From the NCBI RefSeq assembly GCF_008711325.1, contig NZ_VXDB01000019.1:28626-92625 (forward strand): a stretch of 64,000 nt of DNA, written 5' to 3'. A program made the translations under genes and the position numbers. Below are positions 62,069 through 64,000 of the stretch, one piece after another; the stretch's first letter is position 1; the number at the start of each line of letters is the position of its first letter. Below the pieces are notes generated by a model, which was given only the letters and a program-made list of their open reading frames with translations, was not told the DNA's origin and did no database searches. Origin of the DNA: Roseibium sediminis. GTDB lineage: Bacteria > Pseudomonadota > Alphaproteobacteria > Rhizobiales > Stappiaceae.

Positions 62069-62128
62069 GACTCGTATACTCATGTTAAATATCAGGATCA
62101 ATACCAGAGTCATATACTCAAGATAAAA
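62069..62128. promoter_or_regulatory. Direct repeats in the hmuS-hmuR divergent promoter region
   Basis: Two imperfect 22-bp copies, 62069-62090 and 62107-62128, sharing 17 positions, with the common core TATACTCA and a trailing TAAA. They are 38 bases apart, start to start, in an AT-rich region between divergent heme genes. Iron-dependent regulators (RirA, Irr, Fur) often act here, but the repeats do not match a consensus I can confirm. Confidence 0.45.
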
Positions 62129-62191
62129 TTTCCAAACTGCCAGCGGCGTTTTCCCAAATATCCGCAAGCTTTTAACCGACGGAGAACCTCC

Positions 62192-63976
62192 ATGCGGACC
62201 CAACGTGGTATGCAAAAACTCTTACTTTCAACAGTCGCAATCAGTGCGCTGGCAGGCTGTGGAACAGCCTTTGCCGAGACCGCTGAACCCCAGTCGGCTG
62301 TCGACACGATCCTTGAGGAAATTGTGGTTGGGGCCGGTGTTCCCAAAGTGGCGATTGATACGCCACAGGCAGTCACAGTGCTGGATCAGGAGGCTATCGA
62401 CGACCGCCAGGCAAGCACGGTTGGCGATGTATTGCGCGACATTCCCGGTGTATCCGTCATCGGCAGTGATCGGATTGCAGGGCAATCGTTCAACATTCGC
62501 GGTATCGGCGGACTTGCAGCCGCTGATGAATCCAAAATTATCGTGACGGTCGATGGGGCGGTGAAGTTCTATGAGCAATACCGCCTTGGGTCATTCTTCA
62601 GCGAACCGGAGCTCTACAAGCGTGTTGAAGTGCTTCGCGGCCCGGCGTCTTCCACGCTTTACGGTGCTGGCGCAATTGGTGGTGTGATCAATTTCACCAC
62701 CAAGGACGGACGTGACTTCCTGAAGGATGGAAAGAGCGCCGCGGTGCGTCTCAAGGGGTCTTATGATTCCAACGTTGACGGTTTTCTCGGATCGGTCATT
62801 GCGGCCTATGCTTTCAATGAGCGGACAGACATCCTGATCAGCGGAAATTTCCGCCGTGCCGGTGAATACAAGAATGGCGAAGGCACCAGCATACCCGGCT
62901 CGGATTTCTCTTCCCTATCCGGGCTGGCCAAGATTACGCATCGCTTCGGCGAGAATGATGAACAGTCCATCAGACTGTCCTATCAGCGCTGGCAAAGCGA
63001 TGCCGATGACACGGCCTATTCGCAGACCGGAACCGTTGATGCATTTGGTGAGGTCGATCGGGACATCACCGACCAGACCTTCGCATTCCACTATGAAAAC
63101 CCGGCATCGGGAAATCCTTTCCTGAACCTGAAGCTGAATATTACCTATTCGGATACGAGTGTTGAGCAGACGAATGCCGAGTTTGCCCGCTTCGGGTCCA
63201 TGTGGTCCGATTCTGAATACGCCTACAGAACCTGGTCGGGAAAGCTTGAGAACACATTTGAACAAACCGGCGACAGCTTCAGGAACTATCTCACTCTTGG
63301 GACGCAGATCAGCCATCAGACTCGCGTTGCAGAAACGGTTCGTGGCAGCCTCGGCTTTCATCCGGAAGGCACCGACACGAAATATGGGTTCTTCTTGCAA
63401 AACGAATTTATCTGGAATGACAAGCTGACCATCACTCCAGGTGCCCGTGTCGATTTTGTTTCCCTGGATCCTGATAGCTCCATCGCCGGTGCCTCCAGCA
63501 AGGAGGACGTGGCGTTTTCGCCCAAGCTCGCGGTCCTCTATCAATTCAACGAGACATTCGGGGTGTTCGGCTCTGTGGCCCATACCGAGCGGGTTCCAAC
63601 CCTGGATGAACTGTTTTCAACATCCGGTCCCGGCCGCTCCTCCTATCCCGGTGGTCGTTCGGCGAGCCTAGATCTGGACAAGGAAACATCCAACAATTTC
63701 GAGGCGGGCTTTACAGTCTCCACTTACGGGTTGGCGACAGGTTCAGATAGCCTCCAGTTCAAGGGCACGGGCTACTACAACGATCTCAAGGATATGATTT
63801 CAACAAATCCGGATCGGCGAAACAGGAGCGCTGTTCCGTATTACGTCAACATCGACAAGGCCGAGATCTACGGCTTTGAACTCGAAGCAGCCTATGACAG
63901 CGACTATGTCTTCGGCAGCCTGGCACTGAATGCCATCCGTGGTCTTGATCAGCCCCACCTAAGCGGTCCAGTTTGA
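62192..63976 (+). CDS. hmuR: TonB-dependent heme receptor, apparently truncated at the 3' end
   Basis: 594 codons to a TGA at 63976. Signal peptide at about residues 1-30. A TonB-box-like EEIVVGAG lies near residue 45, then the plug (about 50-165: VTVLDQEAIDDRQASTVGDVLRDIPGVSV, FNIRGIG, RVEVLRGPASSTLYGAGAIGGVINF), and beta-barrel strands to the end. The FRAP-like ERVPTLDELF is at residue 466, where receptors of this class usually continue for about 230 more residues and end in an aromatic residue. Here the frame leaves the family after residue 584 (LNAIRG) and stops ten codons later. The cause appears to be an inserted element at 63946. With hmuSTUV divergent, the native function is outer-membrane heme uptake. 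Confidence 0.82.
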   Translation: MRTQRGMQKLLLSTVAISALAGCGTAFAETAEPQSAVDTILEEIVVGAGVPKVAIDTPQAVTVLDQEAIDDRQASTVGDVLRDIPGVSVIGSDRIAGQSFNIRGIGGLAAADESKIIVTVDGAVKFYEQYRLGSFFSEPELYKRVEVLRGPASSTLYGAGAIGGVINFTTKDGRDFLKDGKSAAVRLKGSYDSNVDGFLGSVIAAYAFNERTDILISGNFRRAGEYKNGEGTSIPGSDFSSLSGLAKITHRFGENDEQSIRLSYQRWQSDADDTAYSQTGTVDAFGEVDRDITDQTFAFHYENPASGNPFLNLKLNITYSDTSVEQTNAEFARFGSMWSDSEYAYRTWSGKLENTFEQTGDSFRNYLTLGTQISHQTRVAETVRGSLGFHPEGTDTKYGFFLQNEFIWNDKLTITPGARVDFVSLDPDSSIAGASSKEDVAFSPKLAVLYQFNETFGVFGSVAHTERVPTLDELFSTSGPGRSSYPGGRSASLDLDKETSNNFEAGFTVSTYGLATGSDSLQFKGTGYYNDLKDMISTNPDRRNRSAVPYYVNIDKAEIYGFELEAAYDSDYVFGSLALNAIRGLDQPHLSGPV

Positions 63977-64000
63977 ATGTTAGTGCATGATTAGCCTGGG
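63946..64000 (+). mobile_element. Suspected insertion-sequence left end (IS3-family-like)
   Basis: From 63946 the sequence (TGATCAGCCCCACCTAAGCG, then GGTCCAGTTTGAATG) no longer codes for receptor and resembles an IS3-family terminal repeat as I remember the group: TG start, CCCC-ACC block and GGTCC. Only 55 bases are visible, so neither the other end nor a transposase can be seen. The call rests on the sudden end of the receptor and this general resemblance. Confidence 0.4.

Noticed and set aside
62192..62290. Lipobox-like LAGC in the signal peptide of the heme receptor
   Set aside because: TonB-dependent receptors are not lipoproteins as a rule; the cysteine lies inside a longer signal ending at FAET and is likely a chance match.

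Overview
The window reads like a chromosome segment of a free-living marine alphaproteobacterium. Phosphatidylcholine synthase, a Chloroflexus-type malyl-CoA lyase, XdhABC, HmuSTUV, an IalB-family protein and UgpC-type ABC importers together suggest the Stappiaceae (Roseibium/Labrenzia-like). That placement is an inference from gene content. Genes are densely packed in short operons with many 4-base start/stop overlaps. I saw no rRNA, tRNA or CRISPR array.

Layout. 1-4045 (minus): a YejA-like peptide-binding protein, a degenerate AMP-ligase and an unrecognised gene cut by the left edge. 4.3-12.2 kb: housekeeping and lipid genes (IalB-like protein, hspQ, mcl, a LpxL-like acyltransferase, an AEC transporter, a UbiH-like hydroxylase, a DUF2182 membrane protein, pcs). 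12.2-24.3 kb (plus): qor and a LysR regulator, then purine catabolism (uraH, xdhABC) and a nucleoside/purine-type ABC importer (ATPase, two permeases, BMP binding protein). 24.5-30.9 kb (plus): a small secreted SUOX-fold protein and three consecutive GGDEF-EAL proteins with increasing decay of catalytic motifs.

30.9-50.8 kb is a large amino-sugar region. A minus operon (ridA, rpiR-type regulator, SDR, GH20 hexosaminidase, M81 metallopeptidase) diverges from a plus operon (SnoaL-like, second M81, D-threonine-aldolase-like). These are followed by a minus operon (nagK, cutC, Gfo/Idh oxidoreductase, two permeases, binding protein, ATPase), murQ, and a divergent plus operon (nagR, SIS-type glucosamine-6-phosphate deaminase, nagA). 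One short motif, TTGGTATT, recurs at three promoters here and could be the NagR operator. Together the genes would import an amino-sugar compound, hydrolyse it, phosphorylate GlcNAc, remove lactate from MurNAc-6P, deacetylate and deaminate. The M81 and D-amino-acid genes hint at peptidoglycan-derived or D-residue substrates.

51.1-54.1 kb: a sugar-binding-type periplasmic protein overlapping a hybrid histidine kinase gene that is split by a frameshift at a run of ten T. 54.3-56.8 kb: a LysR regulator and a PuuE allantoinase / UraD decarboxylase fusion, completing the purine route begun 40 kb away. 56.9-61.9 kb (minus): a type I GAPDH and hmuSTUV heme uptake. 62.2-64.0 kb (plus): a TonB-dependent heme receptor whose frame departs from the family about 100 residues early, at what looks like an insertion-sequence end.
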